Assembly: GCA_015067185.1 (NCBI GenBank)
Contig: SVMZ01000015.1
Span: 1 to 62,030, forward strand
Source: Oscillospiraceae bacterium
Lineage (GTDB): Bacteria > Bacillota > Clostridia > Oscillospirales > Ruminococcaceae
DNA: 62,030 nt
Direction: 5' to 3'
Positions within the stretch are counted from its first letter, which is position 1. The number at the start of each line of letters is the position of its first letter. Of this stretch, positions 45,013 to 53,947 are shown one piece after another. The notes below the pieces were generated by a model. That model had not been told where the DNA came from and did no database searches. It was given only the letters and a program-made list of their open reading frames with translations. A program made the position numbers and the translations under genes.

Positions 45013-45567
45013 TTGGAAACATCCAGCCTTGGCAGAAAAATACAGCAGCTCCGATTGAACCGCAGACTTTCTCTCAGAAAAGTAGCGACAGAAGCCGGCA
45101 TCACCCCCTCTATGCTCAGCCAAATCGAAAACGATCAGACCAATCCCTCCATCAACACCCTTCGTTCCATCGCTCATGTACTGTCTGCGCCTCTCTATAC
45201 CCTCTTTCTGGAAGATGCCGCTCCCACTCCCGTGGTTCATCCCGAAGAGCGCCGTACAATCGGAACCAAAAGCACGCCGGATATCCGCTACGAATTACTC
45301 ACACGCGATACCAAGGGAGAAATCGAGTTTTGCATGATGATCATCCCACCCTCTCTCGATTCTTACGGCAATATTCAAAGCCATGCCGGTGAAGAAGTGG
45401 CCTATATTCTATCCGGTGACGGGGTTGAATTGGATCTTGATGGAAAGCTTTTTCTCATGAACACAGGCGACAGCATCCGCATCCCAACCAACACACCCCA
45501 TGCCTGGCGCAATGCTTCCGACACTACCGCACAAATTATTTTTGCTGTCACCCCACCGGAATTCTGA
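45013..45567 (+). CDS. XRE-family regulator with C-terminal cupin domain
   Basis: A 184-residue transcriptional regulator. The N-terminal HTH (about 7-62; LSLRKVATEAGITPSMLSQIEN) is of the XRE/Cro type, and the C-terminal cupin (about 105-180; HAGEEVAYILSGDGVELDLDGK) should bind a small ligand. The start is TTG at 45013, with GGGAGG 6 nt upstream; the frame extends further up but overlaps dsdA. It is the last gene of the D-amino-acid operon and probably senses a D-amino acid or its keto product. Confidence 0.88.
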   Translation: METSSLGRKIQQLRLNRRLSLRKVATEAGITPSMLSQIENDQTNPSINTLRSIAHVLSAPLYTLFLEDAAPTPVVHPEERRTIGTKSTPDIRYELLTRDTKGEIEFCMMIIPPSLDSYGNIQSHAGEEVAYILSGDGVELDLDGKLFLMNTGDSIRIPTNTPHAWRNASDTTAQIIFAVTPPEF

Positions 45568-45590
45568 TTCGAATAATCTTTCTTCAAGTA

Positions 45591-45634
45591 AAACAGCATC
45601 TGCGGCTGAATCCCGCAGATGCTGTTTTTTTTAC
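45591..45634 (+). terminator. Rho-independent terminator of the D-amino-acid operon
   Basis: A 15-bp perfect stem (45591-45605 with 45613-45627) followed by a long T-run. Confidence 0.95.
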
Positions 45635-45653
45635 GGTTCTTTTTAAAGGAAAA

Positions 45654-47831
45654 TCATTCAACGATCACGGCAGCTTCAAAAGCCTTGATCAGCTCTTCTC
45701 TGGCAAGAGATGTACTGAGATAGCGTCTTCCCTCAATAGGAATGATGACAGCATTGCCGTTGACCTCAACAGCAATCTGTTCTCCGCCAAGCTCACCCTC
45801 ATAGGTCAGGTCAGAAGCTGCTATAGGCAAACTCAATTTACCATTGCCGGTGTTATCCCAGCAAACCACATAGTTTTTGTTGTTTCGCTCAAAGATAAAG
45901 GCTGTTACACGCTTATCTCCACCTACAGCATTTACAATGCAATCATAGGGACGCATTTCGTATTCGCCGTCCTCGTTGATTAGCATAATATGCTCCTGAT
46001 CGGTGTTTTTCAGCTGTTCCTTCATCTCTGCAGTCAGCAGCCCCTTGGCTCTTACATCTTCCCAACGGCGCATCACTTCCAGCGTGTCGTCGGTTCTGGG
46101 ATTCTTGCGCAGGCTGTCGGTATAGCCCTGCATGGTTACAGGGCAATCCCATGCGGCAGCACGGCTGGTGCCATACTCATACACATCGGGACGGGTATCT
46201 TCAAAATAGGCCCACCAGCCGAAGTTGAGGCGAGTGAAATCGTTGGCCATTCTGGGCGCTTCCTCGGCGGGGAATCTGGCGATCATCTTCTTGAAGATAT
46301 CGGTGGGGAACACGTCAAAGGCATTGCCGCCGCTAAGCATGTGCCAACTGAAATGGGCTTTTGCCGCACCTTCACAGAAGAGCGGTGCACTGCCCAACTG
46401 ACGGTATACTCTGTACTGAGCAAGAGGAACATAGATTTCAAAGGGAGGCTGCGCACCCTCGGAACCATCGAAATAGATGAATCCGAAACCGCAGTCGTAC
46501 AGTTTTGCAAGCATCTCAGCGATCTCATCCTGCAGGCTGGTTCTCTGGTCCAGATATACGCTGGTGGCTCCAAACTCACTGACATCCAGAATACCGCCGA
46601 TGGTATCGATCTCATGGGGAACGATGTTGGTGTTCTTGAAACCGCGGACACAGCCGGTGAAGCAATAGGGCCACTCGGTGGTATAGCTTTCGTAGCCGAT
46701 CAGCTCACCGCCGAATTTCAGAATACGGCAGCGGGGATCCACAACGGCGCCTTCCGGATTCTGCTCCACATAGATGGTGGTATCGTCGGTACCCAGCGCT
46801 TTGGCCAGGGTGAAATGTCTGGTGAGGTTCAGTCTGTGATCGGCAACAGGGGTGACATATTTGCTCTCAAATCCGATATGGGTCTGCAGAAAGTGGATGC
46901 CCGGTGTGATACCGGCATCACGGATCTTTTGCAGCATTTTTCTGAGATCCTCATAACCGTTGGGATATTCTGCACGAAAATCAGTATAATTTCCACAGAG
47001 GAAGTAACCTGGGTGTTCTTTTATCATGCAGGTATAATAGAGCAGCATCTTGGTGAATCCACCGCGTTTGGCAAAGTCAATGTGCTCATCCACATTTTGG
47101 GGAGTAACGGTGGCGGACCAATAAATCGAGGAGTTAAGTTCACCGGAACGTCTGCTGGCTACCCCGCGGGGCAGATCATAATCGATCTCCACAGCCTCAA
47201 TGTTATCCATCAGCTTGTCGGGAGAGGAAACAATGAGGGCGGCGCCACAGTTTTTCAGCTTGACATCGCGCATATTCTCTGCATAAAGGATGCGGAAGTC
47301 CTTTCTCTTCTCCGAATCAATGCGCGGCCAGGGCGATGTACCCAATACATTGATTGCTACCTTGTCATCCCACATGACATTGAGCCATTCACCGAAACGC
47401 TCCAGCTTTTTAACCGGAAGCTGCAGTACGCGGAACTCATATACAGGAGGAGGCGTCATGGCGAGATCATTGAAATCTTCCGGTTTAACGATAAAATCTT
47501 CCAGCTTGAATGCGATGTAATTGGGAGTGATCTTCACTTCCACCATTGCTTCAAAGGTAACCAGTTCAAAACCGACAATCAGTTTATCACCTTCCATGCG
47601 GACACGGTTGGCCTGGAAGGTTGTGCGTTTGTTGGGATGAGCCAGTTTGATCTCGTTGTTATAGGGACGCTCTTCGGTCAGGGAAAACAAGCTGATCTCT
47701 TCTCCCTGCATCAGACACTCAATGCCGGTGGGTTTATGAATCAGGCTCTCCGCCACGCAATCGCCGCGCAGCCTGAGACAGAATTGTTCATTTTCCAGTA
47801 TCACAGGAGCCAAAGCCTGTACATTCGTCAT
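45654..47831 (-). CDS. Putative TIM-barrel glycoside hydrolase-like protein
   Basis: A 725-residue cytosolic protein that I cannot place in a numbered family. Its N-terminal third (about 1-240) is beta-rich. A barrel-like region follows with DFAKRGGFTKMLLYY, a GITPGIHFLQTHIG strand and GFIYFDGSEGAQPP, reminiscent of clan D (GH27/36-like) or related barrels. Inside the barrel is an insert (about 345-410; IYVEQNPEGAVVDPRCRILKFG ... CVRGFKNT). A small beta domain ends the protein. It probably acts on an imported oligosaccharide. The start ATG follows AAAGGAG, and a terminator-like hairpin separates it from the upstream gene. Confidence 0.55.
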   Translation of the reverse strand: MTNVQALAPVILENEQFCLRLRGDCVAESLIHKPTGIECLMQGEEISLFSLTEERPYNNEIKLAHPNKRTTFQANRVRMEGDKLIVGFELVTFEAMVEVKITPNYIAFKLEDFIVKPEDFNDLAMTPPPVYEFRVLQLPVKKLERFGEWLNVMWDDKVAINVLGTSPWPRIDSEKRKDFRILYAENMRDVKLKNCGAALIVSSPDKLMDNIEAVEIDYDLPRGVASRRSGELNSSIYWSATVTPQNVDEHIDFAKRGGFTKMLLYYTCMIKEHPGYFLCGNYTDFRAEYPNGYEDLRKMLQKIRDAGITPGIHFLQTHIGFESKYVTPVADHRLNLTRHFTLAKALGTDDTTIYVEQNPEGAVVDPRCRILKFGGELIGYESYTTEWPYCFTGCVRGFKNTNIVPHEIDTIGGILDVSEFGATSVYLDQRTSLQDEIAEMLAKLYDCGFGFIYFDGSEGAQPPFEIYVPLAQYRVYRQLGSAPLFCEGAAKAHFSWHMLSGGNAFDVFPTDIFKKMIARFPAEEAPRMANDFTRLNFGWWAYFEDTRPDVYEYGTSRAAAWDCPVTMQGYTDSLRKNPRTDDTLEVMRRWEDVRAKGLLTAEMKEQLKNTDQEHIMLINEDGEYEMRPYDCIVNAVGGDKRVTAFIFERNNKNYVVCWDNTGNGKLSLPIAASDLTYEGELGGEQIAVEVNGNAVIIPIEGRRYLSTSLAREELIKAFEAAVIVE

Positions 47832-47874
47832 AGTAAAACTCCTTTCACACCTTATTGATAAACTTTTATAAAAG

Positions 47875-47912
47875 ATATTCCCGCCAAGCTGTTATCTGCC
47901 AAGCGGGAATAT
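47875..47912 (-). terminator. Terminator between the DUF4432 and GH-like genes
   Basis: A 10-bp perfect stem (47875-47884 with 47903-47912). T-rich DNA lies on both outer sides; on the minus strand the run is CTTTTATA, so termination may be partial. Confidence 0.6.
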
Positions 47913-47923
47913 TTTTTAAACAA

Positions 47924-49015
47924 TCAGTTATTCATAACAGAGGCGATCTGCTGCTCTTTGGCAGCAACACACTCTTTGGCAAGGTATCCGGCGCGCACAT
48001 CAAAAGTGATGCTCTCTCCACCGGCAAGCACCTTGATCATGTTGTGCTGTTCCGCATAGATGCGGCCTTTGTGAACAGCGGTTGCAGGCAGCAGCATACC
48101 AATGGCATCTTCGTCGCCGCGGCGGGAGATCCAACGGATTCCGTGGGGAAGCTGCTCCGGTCTGTGAGATACATAGTAGCCATCACCGGCGGGCAGTTTG
48201 AGCATGCAGTGTGCTCTGCCTTCAGCATCGGCCTTATAGCGCATATCAAACACGATCTCGGGATCGTAAGCCTGTGTACTGCTATCAATGGTCTCATGGA
48301 TGGTGATATCCTGATCCATTCTGTTCATGTAATCGGTCAGCGCAGCCTCACGGATAGGATCATAGTTCTCCGGAATATCACGGAAATACTTCATGCTGTC
48401 CTTCTCTGCGGTGCAGATGATCTTTGCACCATCTTCGGGACGGAAGTTGATATGGCAGAGATACATATACTCCAGAGGATGAATGCTCTTGTTCTCGATG
48501 GTCATGGATGCCTCGAAAACGCTGTCATTCTCATAGAGTGTGATCTTCGGGTTTGCCACATAGCTAAGCCCAAAGGACTTGCGGTAGGCTCCGCTGCCAC
48601 CCACAGCAATATAGCTGCCCTTTTCGTTTTCGCCCAGTTCAACATAGGCATCACGATAGGGGAAGTTGGGGAATTCACCGTGAGAGGGATGGGTATCCTC
48701 CGGAGAGGGATTGCCCATGGCGGTTGCACCGCAGTGGAGCAGGAACCCGCCGTAGGTATCCAAAAATTCTCTGGTGTTTTCCGGCTCATCAAACTGTGTC
48801 TTCATGGTGAGATCCTTGCCGCAGAAGGAGGCGCGCCAGATCTGCTGACCCTGATAGGGCAGAATAATCAGCTCTCCCAACGTATTTTTGATGCGTACGG
48901 CGCAGACACCGCTCTTATAACGGAAAACAGATGCAGACAGGGTATCACTCTCAACCAGCTGTTTTTCCGCAGCGGAAAACAGCTCTTCATAGAGAAATAT
49001 TTTCGTGGCAGTCAT
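47924..49015 (-). CDS. DUF4432 / aldose 1-epimerase-like protein
   Basis: A 363-residue beta-sandwich protein of the galactose-mutarotase superfamily, DUF4432-type. Supporting segments are LILPYQGQQIWRASFCGKDL, the LLHCGATAMGNPSPEDTHPSHGEFPN signature and LYLCHINFRPEDG. Members are thought to interconvert sugar anomers or act as ketose/aldose isomerases; activity here is unproven. It is the second gene of a minus-strand operon, 23 bp after the pita-bread protein. Confidence 0.8.
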   Translation of the reverse strand: MTATKIFLYEELFSAAEKQLVESDTLSASVFRYKSGVCAVRIKNTLGELIILPYQGQQIWRASFCGKDLTMKTQFDEPENTREFLDTYGGFLLHCGATAMGNPSPEDTHPSHGEFPNFPYRDAYVELGENEKGSYIAVGGSGAYRKSFGLSYVANPKITLYENDSVFEASMTIENKSIHPLEYMYLCHINFRPEDGAKIICTAEKDSMKYFRDIPENYDPIREAALTDYMNRMDQDITIHETIDSSTQAYDPEIVFDMRYKADAEGRAHCMLKLPAGDGYYVSHRPEQLPHGIRWISRRGDEDAIGMLLPATAVHKGRIYAEQHNMIKVLAGGESITFDVRAGYLAKECVAAKEQQIASVMNN

Positions 49016-49038
49016 TTATTACGCCTCCAATCAGCTGA

Positions 49039-50208
49039 TTACCAGCCGAGCTCGTAGATCTCGCCGATGGGTGCACAGAGGGACTCGCAACCGTCTTCTC
49101 TGATAACAACACCCTTCTCCCAACGGATACCAAAGGTGGGTCCGGAGATAAAGGTATCGACCTGGAAGGTCATGTTGGGCTGCAGAGGATAATCGGAGCT
49201 GGTTTCCATCCAGGGAGCCTCAACTTCGATCATGCCGGTACCATGGCAGGGACCGTATACGAAGTTATCCTTATAGCCGTTATCGCAATAGAGCTGATAG
49301 AAGCCCTTGGAAACGTCGGATGCAAGAACACCGGCTTTGAGCTGAGCTTCGGTCCAGCGGTGAGCCTCGAGGCAGAACTCGACATAGCGGCGCTTTTCGG
49401 GAGTGAGCTTACCAACACAGACGGGGATACCAACGGAGGGAGAATAACCGTCGATCTTGGCGGAGAGGTTCAACTGTACGATATCGCCCTCGCCGATGGT
49501 ACGGTAGCAGGGACGGGAGATAGCACGGCGGGTGGATTCTTCGGAGAATACATACATGGGAAGGCCTTCGTACTCAGCGCCGTTTTCATAGATGACACGC
49601 TGTGCAATACCGACCATAGCAAGCTCAGTAACGCCGGGACGCAGGTGACGCATAACTTCCTTGGTGGCAAGCTCGGTGATACGGAAACCTTCACGCATGC
49701 AGGCCAGCTCATTCTCACTCTTGATGCTGCGCAGGGAGTTCATGATGGACTTATCCTCAATGATCTCAGCATTGGGATAGCACTCTTTGAGACCGCGCAT
49801 CATTTCGCAGGTAGTATCCAGGAAGCTGCCGATGGCGATCTTGATATGGTCGCCCTTAACGCCCATAGCCTGGAATACGTCACGGTAGGTCATGGTCTGG
49901 AATTCGGGATAAGAGGGGTCAGCGGATTCACGATACTGAAGAACGGTGAAAACATACTCCAGCTTGCTGCGGTCTCTGCCGTAGATAGCACTTTCGGGAC
50001 CAACAAGCAGAGCACCCTTGCCGGACGGAGTAATAACAGCGCCGGAACGCTCAAAAATGGGCCAATAGTTGGAGAAATAACGGACGTTGGCATAGTCAGC
50101 CTCGTTGGAGTTGACAAGGAATACATCGTATCCTTTCTTTGCTACCAGATCTGCACACTTTTTCAAACGCAGAGCATATTCACTATCGGGAATGCAAACT
50201 CTAGACAT
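49039..50208 (-). CDS. M24-family 'pita-bread' protein lacking metal ligands (creatinase-like)
   Basis: A 389-residue protein with the two-domain layout of aminopeptidase P, prolidase and creatinase (N-terminal Rossmann-like domain 1-160, pita-bread fold 165-389). The usual metal ligands are altered: the first aspartate is Asn247 (VQLNLSAKIDGY), the second is Ser258 (GYSPSVG) and one glutamate is Asp351 (FQVDTF), while His322 (CHGTGMIEVE) and Glu364 remain. The family contains metal-free members such as creatinase, which hydrolyses creatine. It is therefore unlikely to be a classical metallopeptidase. It starts the operon with DUF4432 and possibly the GH-like gene. GGAGG precedes the ATG. Confidence 0.78.
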   Translation of the reverse strand: MSRVCIPDSEYALRLKKCADLVAKKGYDVFLVNSNEADYANVRYFSNYWPIFERSGAVITPSGKGALLVGPESAIYGRDRSKLEYVFTVLQYRESADPSYPEFQTMTYRDVFQAMGVKGDHIKIAIGSFLDTTCEMMRGLKECYPNAEIIEDKSIMNSLRSIKSENELACMREGFRITELATKEVMRHLRPGVTELAMVGIAQRVIYENGAEYEGLPMYVFSEESTRRAISRPCYRTIGEGDIVQLNLSAKIDGYSPSVGIPVCVGKLTPEKRRYVEFCLEAHRWTEAQLKAGVLASDVSKGFYQLYCDNGYKDNFVYGPCHGTGMIEVEAPWMETSSDYPLQPNMTFQVDTFISGPTFGIRWEKGVVIREDGCESLCAPIGEIYELGW

Positions 50209-50390
50209 GTTTTTTTCCTCCTGTTTTGTATTGGTATCATTTTTTCTTTGGGAATAAGCCGCCGAACCAGCAGCCGGCTTATTTCTTCCATGTTTTTATC
50301 ATATATCATCTTAGGAATGAAGTCTTGTAACATAGTAGCAAAAAACATAAAAATATTCACCTTATTATAAATTTTATATCCCGCTTTTTC

Positions 50391-50419
50391 TTGCAACCGC
50401 AGCCGCTTCGTGATACAAT
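50391..50419 (+). promoter_or_regulatory. Promoter for the AraC-family gene at 50462
   Basis: TTGCAA (50391-50396), a 17-bp spacer ending in TGA (extended -10) and TACAAT (50414-50419), 42 bp before the start codon. Confidence 0.65.
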
Positions 50420-50461
50420 AAGTATAATATCCACCATGATCGGAAAGGAGGCATTACAGCT

Positions 50462-51319
50462 ATGCTTTATCTCAGCCATGTAGAAAATAAATCCCATAGC
50501 GACGGCGAATTTCCCATCGATTACTATCACCTTGACAGTCAACACCCCGAATACCGCATGAAACTGCACTGGCATCTGGAATACGAACTGATCCGCGTGC
50601 TTAACGGTAAACTGACGCTATATGCGGACGGTACCCCCTTTCTCATGGAGGCAGGTGATATCTGTTTTTTGCACGACGGTGTACTGCACGAAGCTGTCCC
50701 GGAAAGCTGTGAATACGAGTGCATCGACTTTGACATTACCTTTCTGCAGCGGGCACTTCCCGATGAACTGGTTACTGAGTTGATTCGTAAAAAGCAGTTG
50801 GTAAACACACGGCTTCCCGCCGATTCTCCTGAGATTTCGAAACAGATGGATGCCCTTTCTGCAGCTTTGAACAGCTATACCGACGGCTCTGTCTATCTGG
50901 CTGTCGGTGCTTTGTTCTCCCTGTTCGGTCTCATCCGCCGGAATTCCCTTTTTCATCCTGCTCCCGAGAAAAACGATAATCTGCGCCGCGGATTCCGTCA
51001 AATTAAAAAGGTACTTCGCTTCATTGAGGAACATTATACAGAAAAACTGACTCTGGAACAAATGTCAAGAGAGGTGGGCATGTCTCCAAAATATTTCTGC
51101 CGCTTTTTCAAGAGCATCACCCACCGTACCCCCATTGACTACCTGAATGACTACCGCATTGAAGCTGCCTGTGCCCTGCTGCGTCAGGATGAAAACAGCC
51201 TCACCACAGTGGCATACAACTGCGGCTTCAATGATTACAGCTACTTTATCAAACAATTCCGCAAATACAAGGGGATCACTCCGCATAAATATCTTCATTC
51301 GCTCTCTCCCCTGGAATAA
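50462..51319 (+). CDS. AraC-family transcriptional regulator
   Basis: A 285-residue one-component activator. The N-terminal cupin (about 15-110; HWHLEYELIRVLNGKL, FLMEAGDICFLHDG) should bind a sugar. The C-terminal AraC domain has two HTH units (LEQMSREVGMSPKYFCRFFKS and VAYNCGFNDYSYFIKQFRKY) and the GITPHKYL end. It is divergent from the M24-like/DUF4432 operon and is its likely activator. AAGGAGG precedes the ATG. Confidence 0.92.
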   Translation: MLYLSHVENKSHSDGEFPIDYYHLDSQHPEYRMKLHWHLEYELIRVLNGKLTLYADGTPFLMEAGDICFLHDGVLHEAVPESCEYECIDFDITFLQRALPDELVTELIRKKQLVNTRLPADSPEISKQMDALSAALNSYTDGSVYLAVGALFSLFGLIRRNSLFHPAPEKNDNLRRGFRQIKKVLRFIEEHYTEKLTLEQMSREVGMSPKYFCRFFKSITHRTPIDYLNDYRIEAACALLRQDENSLTTVAYNCGFNDYSYFIKQFRKYKGITPHKYLHSLSPLE

Positions 51320-51437
51320 AACCCTCCTCTCTCCCCCTTTCCCAATACACTTTATACATTTTTTTCCTTTCTTTTCCTTTCAAAAGCAATTTTTCGGACT
51401 AAAATGTAAAAAAATATTCAAGGATTGAATTTTGGGT

Positions 51438-51466
51438 TTTACAACTGCCCAATTATGTGGTATACT
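51438..51466 (+). promoter_or_regulatory. Promoter for the CofE-like gene
   Basis: TTTACA (51438-51443), a 17-bp spacer ending in TGG (extended -10) and TATACT (51461-51466), 47 bp upstream of the start. The remainder of the gap from 51320 is AT-rich without a gene. Confidence 0.65.
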
Positions 51467-51512
51467 TACTGGTGGACAAAAATTTGTCTAATTGATTTTT
51501 GGAGTGTTTACT

Positions 51513-52706
51513 ATGAGCCGAATGGTTGGAACCGTATCCAGAGGTATCCGCGCACCTATTATCCGTGCCAATGATGACCTCGTTAAAATCGTAACCGAAT
51601 CCGTCATCGAAGCTTCCCGCAATGATGGATTCGAAATTCGCAATCGTGATATCGTCGCTATGACAGAAGCTATCGTTGCACGTGCACAGGGCAACTATGC
51701 CACTGTTGATGACATTGCAGCGGATGTACGTGAGAAGCTTGGCGGTGAAACTATCGGCGTTATCTTCCCCATCCTCAGCCGAAACCGTTTTGCCATCTGC
51801 CTGCGCGGTATTGCCAAAGGTGCAAAGAAAGTTGTTCTCATGCTCTCCTATCCCTCCGATGAAGTCGGTAATCATCTCATCGACATTGACATGATCGACG
51901 AAAAGGGTGTTGACCCCTACCGCGATGTTCTCGATCTCAAAAAATACCGTGAGCTGTTTGGCTATACTCTGCATCCCTTCACCGGCATTGACTATGTAGA
52001 GTATTATGAGAAACTCATCCGCGAGAGCGGCGCTGAGGCTGAAATCATCTTCGCCAACGATCCCAGAACCATCCTCAACTATACCAAGAACGTACTCTGC
52101 TGCGATATTCACACCCGCAAGCGCACCAAGCGCATCCTTAAAGCAGCAGGCGGCGAGCGCATCTACGGCATGGATGAGATCCTCACTGCTCCCATTAACG
52201 GCTGCGGCTACAACGCTGAGTATGGTCTGCTCGGAACCAATAAGTCTACCGAAGATACTGTTAAGCTGTTCCCCAGAGACTGCCAGCAGCTGGTCAATGC
52301 TATTCAGGACAAGTTCTTTGAAGAGACCGGCAAACACGTGGAAGTTATGGTTTACGGCGACGGCGCTTTCAAAGACCCCATCGGAAAGATCTGGGAGCTG
52401 GCTGACCCCGTTGTCTCCCCCGCTTACACCCCCGGTCTGGAGGGTACACCCAATGAGTTGAAGCTTAAATATCTGGCTGACAACGATTTCGCCTCCCTCT
52501 CCGGCGAGGAGCTGCGCAGCGCTATCAAGGCTGAAATCCAGAAGAAGGACGAAAACCTCTTTGGCAAGATGGCTTCTGAAGGTACCACACCCAGACGTCT
52601 CACCGACCTCATTGGTTCTCTCTGTGATTTGACCTCCGGCAGCGGCGATAAAGGTACTCCTATCGTTTACATCCAGGGTTACTTTGATAACTACACCACA
52701 GACTGA
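51513..52706 (+). CDS. Coenzyme F420-0:L-glutamate ligase family protein (CofE-like)
   Basis: A 397-residue protein of the F420:gamma-glutamyl ligase domain family. The opening TVSRGIRAPIIRANDDLVKIV, the IANRDIVAMTEAIVARAQG-type segment and the late VMVYGDGAFKDPIGKIWELADPVVSP are the family's nucleotide- and metal-binding regions. Canonical CofE adds glutamate to coenzyme F420, but Clostridia of this kind usually lack F420, so the real acceptor is unknown; the longer length than CofE (about 250 residues) supports a distinct role. GGAG 8 nt upstream sets the ATG. Confidence 0.8.
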   Translation: MSRMVGTVSRGIRAPIIRANDDLVKIVTESVIEASRNDGFEIRNRDIVAMTEAIVARAQGNYATVDDIAADVREKLGGETIGVIFPILSRNRFAICLRGIAKGAKKVVLMLSYPSDEVGNHLIDIDMIDEKGVDPYRDVLDLKKYRELFGYTLHPFTGIDYVEYYEKLIRESGAEAEIIFANDPRTILNYTKNVLCCDIHTRKRTKRILKAAGGERIYGMDEILTAPINGCGYNAEYGLLGTNKSTEDTVKLFPRDCQQLVNAIQDKFFEETGKHVEVMVYGDGAFKDPIGKIWELADPVVSPAYTPGLEGTPNELKLKYLADNDFASLSGEELRSAIKAEIQKKDENLFGKMASEGTTPRRLTDLIGSLCDLTSGSGDKGTPIVYIQGYFDNYTTD

Positions 52707-52722
52707 TTTTTCTGCAACATTT

Positions 52723-52757
52723 AATCACCCGGGAAGCTTTCTCGGGTGATTGCTTTT
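52723..52757 (+). terminator. Terminator after the CofE-like gene (first of two)
   Basis: A strong imperfect stem (52723-52735 with 52739-52751, one G-U) followed by GCTTTT. Confidence 0.82.
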
Positions 52758-52799
52758 AGGGAGTGTATTTTCTGGTATACTCCCTTTTTTTATTTTTTC
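52758..52799 (+). terminator. Second tandem terminator
   Basis: A 10-bp stem with one G-U (52758-52767 with 52776-52785) followed by T-rich DNA. It backs up the preceding hairpin before the convergent minus-strand operon. Confidence 0.75.
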
Positions 52800-52813
52800 T
52801 TCCGTAAATTTTT

Positions 52814-53398
52814 TCAGGCATTCTCTTCTGCAATTGTAAAATAAGACTTTATCCTCTTTGCCACGTTCTCCGGAGTCAAATTCGTATTATCAATTTTCAT
52901 GTAATGCTCAAAAGGCAACTTCTCCCCGTCATAGGAGTTGAGACGATATTTTTCGCTCGTCTCCCTCATTTCGGCTTCGCTCCATTCCAAATTACGCTTG
53001 GATTCCTTATGAAGCAGACGATTTTCACTTTTATTACGAATCAAGCGTTCTTCAAAATCAGCACAAAGCTCAACCACACAGCATTTGGCGCCATTCTCCT
53101 GAAAAAGGTCGATCACATTCTGCAAATAATCAAACTCACTCTGTATATCAAACGCACACATATAGGTGAATATCAATCCCGGAAAATCTCCTTTGTCAAA
53201 CAATTCAAACACCGTTTTCCGAATGGTTTCATTCAAAATGCTCCATTCCTTTTCTGAGTGGGCAAAAAGCTTTCGTGTCAGTTCGATGGACATATGATTA
53301 TGAAACAAGCGAAGACCGGTGAGTTTGGCAAGCTCCTGTCCTACGGTCATCTTCCCAACAGCGTGGGGACCCAAAATAATAACAAACGTTTTTGACAT
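52814..53398 (-). CDS. P-loop small-molecule kinase-like protein
   Basis: A 194-residue single-domain P-loop protein. Walker A is GPHAVGKMT (residues 10-18), and helices with a lid-like segment (FEERLIRNKSENRLLHKE) follow, resembling shikimate/gluconate kinase-type folds. The substrate is unknown. It is the last gene of a tightly packed minus-strand operon, 2 bp after the 2H phosphoesterase gene. Such kinases are common in accessory resistance or RNA-repair cassettes, which is suggestive only. Confidence 0.75.
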   Translation of the reverse strand: MSKTFVIILGPHAVGKMTVGQELAKLTGLRLFHNHMSIELTRKLFAHSEKEWSILNETIRKTVFELFDKGDFPGLIFTYMCAFDIQSEFDYLQNVIDLFQENGAKCCVVELCADFEERLIRNKSENRLLHKESKRNLEWSEAEMRETSEKYRLNSYDGEKLPFEHYMKIDNTNLTPENVAKRIKSYFTIAEENA

Positions 53399-53400
53399 TA

Positions 53401-53946
53401 TTATTCTCCTTTCAGCTCGGCAACAAAAATTTCTTTAACCGGGAATGAGATTTTGACCAATCCAATTGAAGTAAATTTTCCATTTATTTTCTCAAATTCA
53501 CGCAAAACCAAATCACAGGCTTTGTAAAAGGCTTCTTCTGCATCTTCTTTCATCAAAGCAATTCCACAATGCGGTACCCAGCGATCCGGCAAGTACCATT
53601 CCCATCCTCGTGTATCAAAATTGCATAGACAATCATGTATTTTTCTTTGAATCTGATACATGGAGCTTGTCATAATAGGAGAAGCAAAAATTGTTTTTGT
53701 GTCGGTAAACATTCCTAAAGAGCCTATATATGCGGGTAGTGTCCGCTGCTCTTGTGCAAACAGGTTCAATCTCTCGACACATACCTTTTCATCGACATCG
53801 TTAAAACAAGCTAACGTAATATGCGGTCTCGTTTTCCATTCAAGATATTTGGTACTGAGTTTTTCTTCTGCTATTCTTTCAGCATAACGAAAAAGTTTTC
53901 GCTCCATTTCATCATCAAAAAATAATTCAATTGCATATTGCATCAT
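53401..53946 (-). CDS. 2'-5' RNA ligase (2H phosphoesterase) family protein
   Basis: A 181-residue LigT-like protein. The first HxT motif is RPHITLA (about 41-47). The second reads VPHCGIAL, keeping the histidine with the threonine replaced by glycine. The 2H fold acts on cyclic nucleotides or RNA 2',3' ends. Third gene of the operon; 1 bp separates it from the GNAT gene upstream. Confidence 0.78.
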   Translation of the reverse strand: MMQYAIELFFDDEMERKLFRYAERIAEEKLSTKYLEWKTRPHITLACFNDVDEKVCVERLNLFAQEQRTLPAYIGSLGMFTDTKTIFASPIMTSSMYQIQRKIHDCLCNFDTRGWEWYLPDRWVPHCGIALMKEDAEEAFYKACDLVLREFEKINGKFTSIGLVKISFPVKEIFVAELKGE

Positions 53947-53947
53947 A

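Noticed and set aside
45990..49057. Two long plus-strand frames opposite the GH-like and DUF4432 genes
   Set aside because: They mirror conserved minus-strand genes and have no start signals of their own.
49039..50208. Naming the M24-family protein creatinase, to pair with the creatininase-family genes
   Set aside because: Loss of metal ligands fits, but the creatinase histidine loop is not recognisable and the operon context is carbohydrate metabolism. A creatinine pathway is not supported.
51513..52706. True coenzyme F420 biosynthesis
   Set aside because: No other cof or fbi gene is in the window and the protein is much longer than canonical CofE, so only family membership is claimed.
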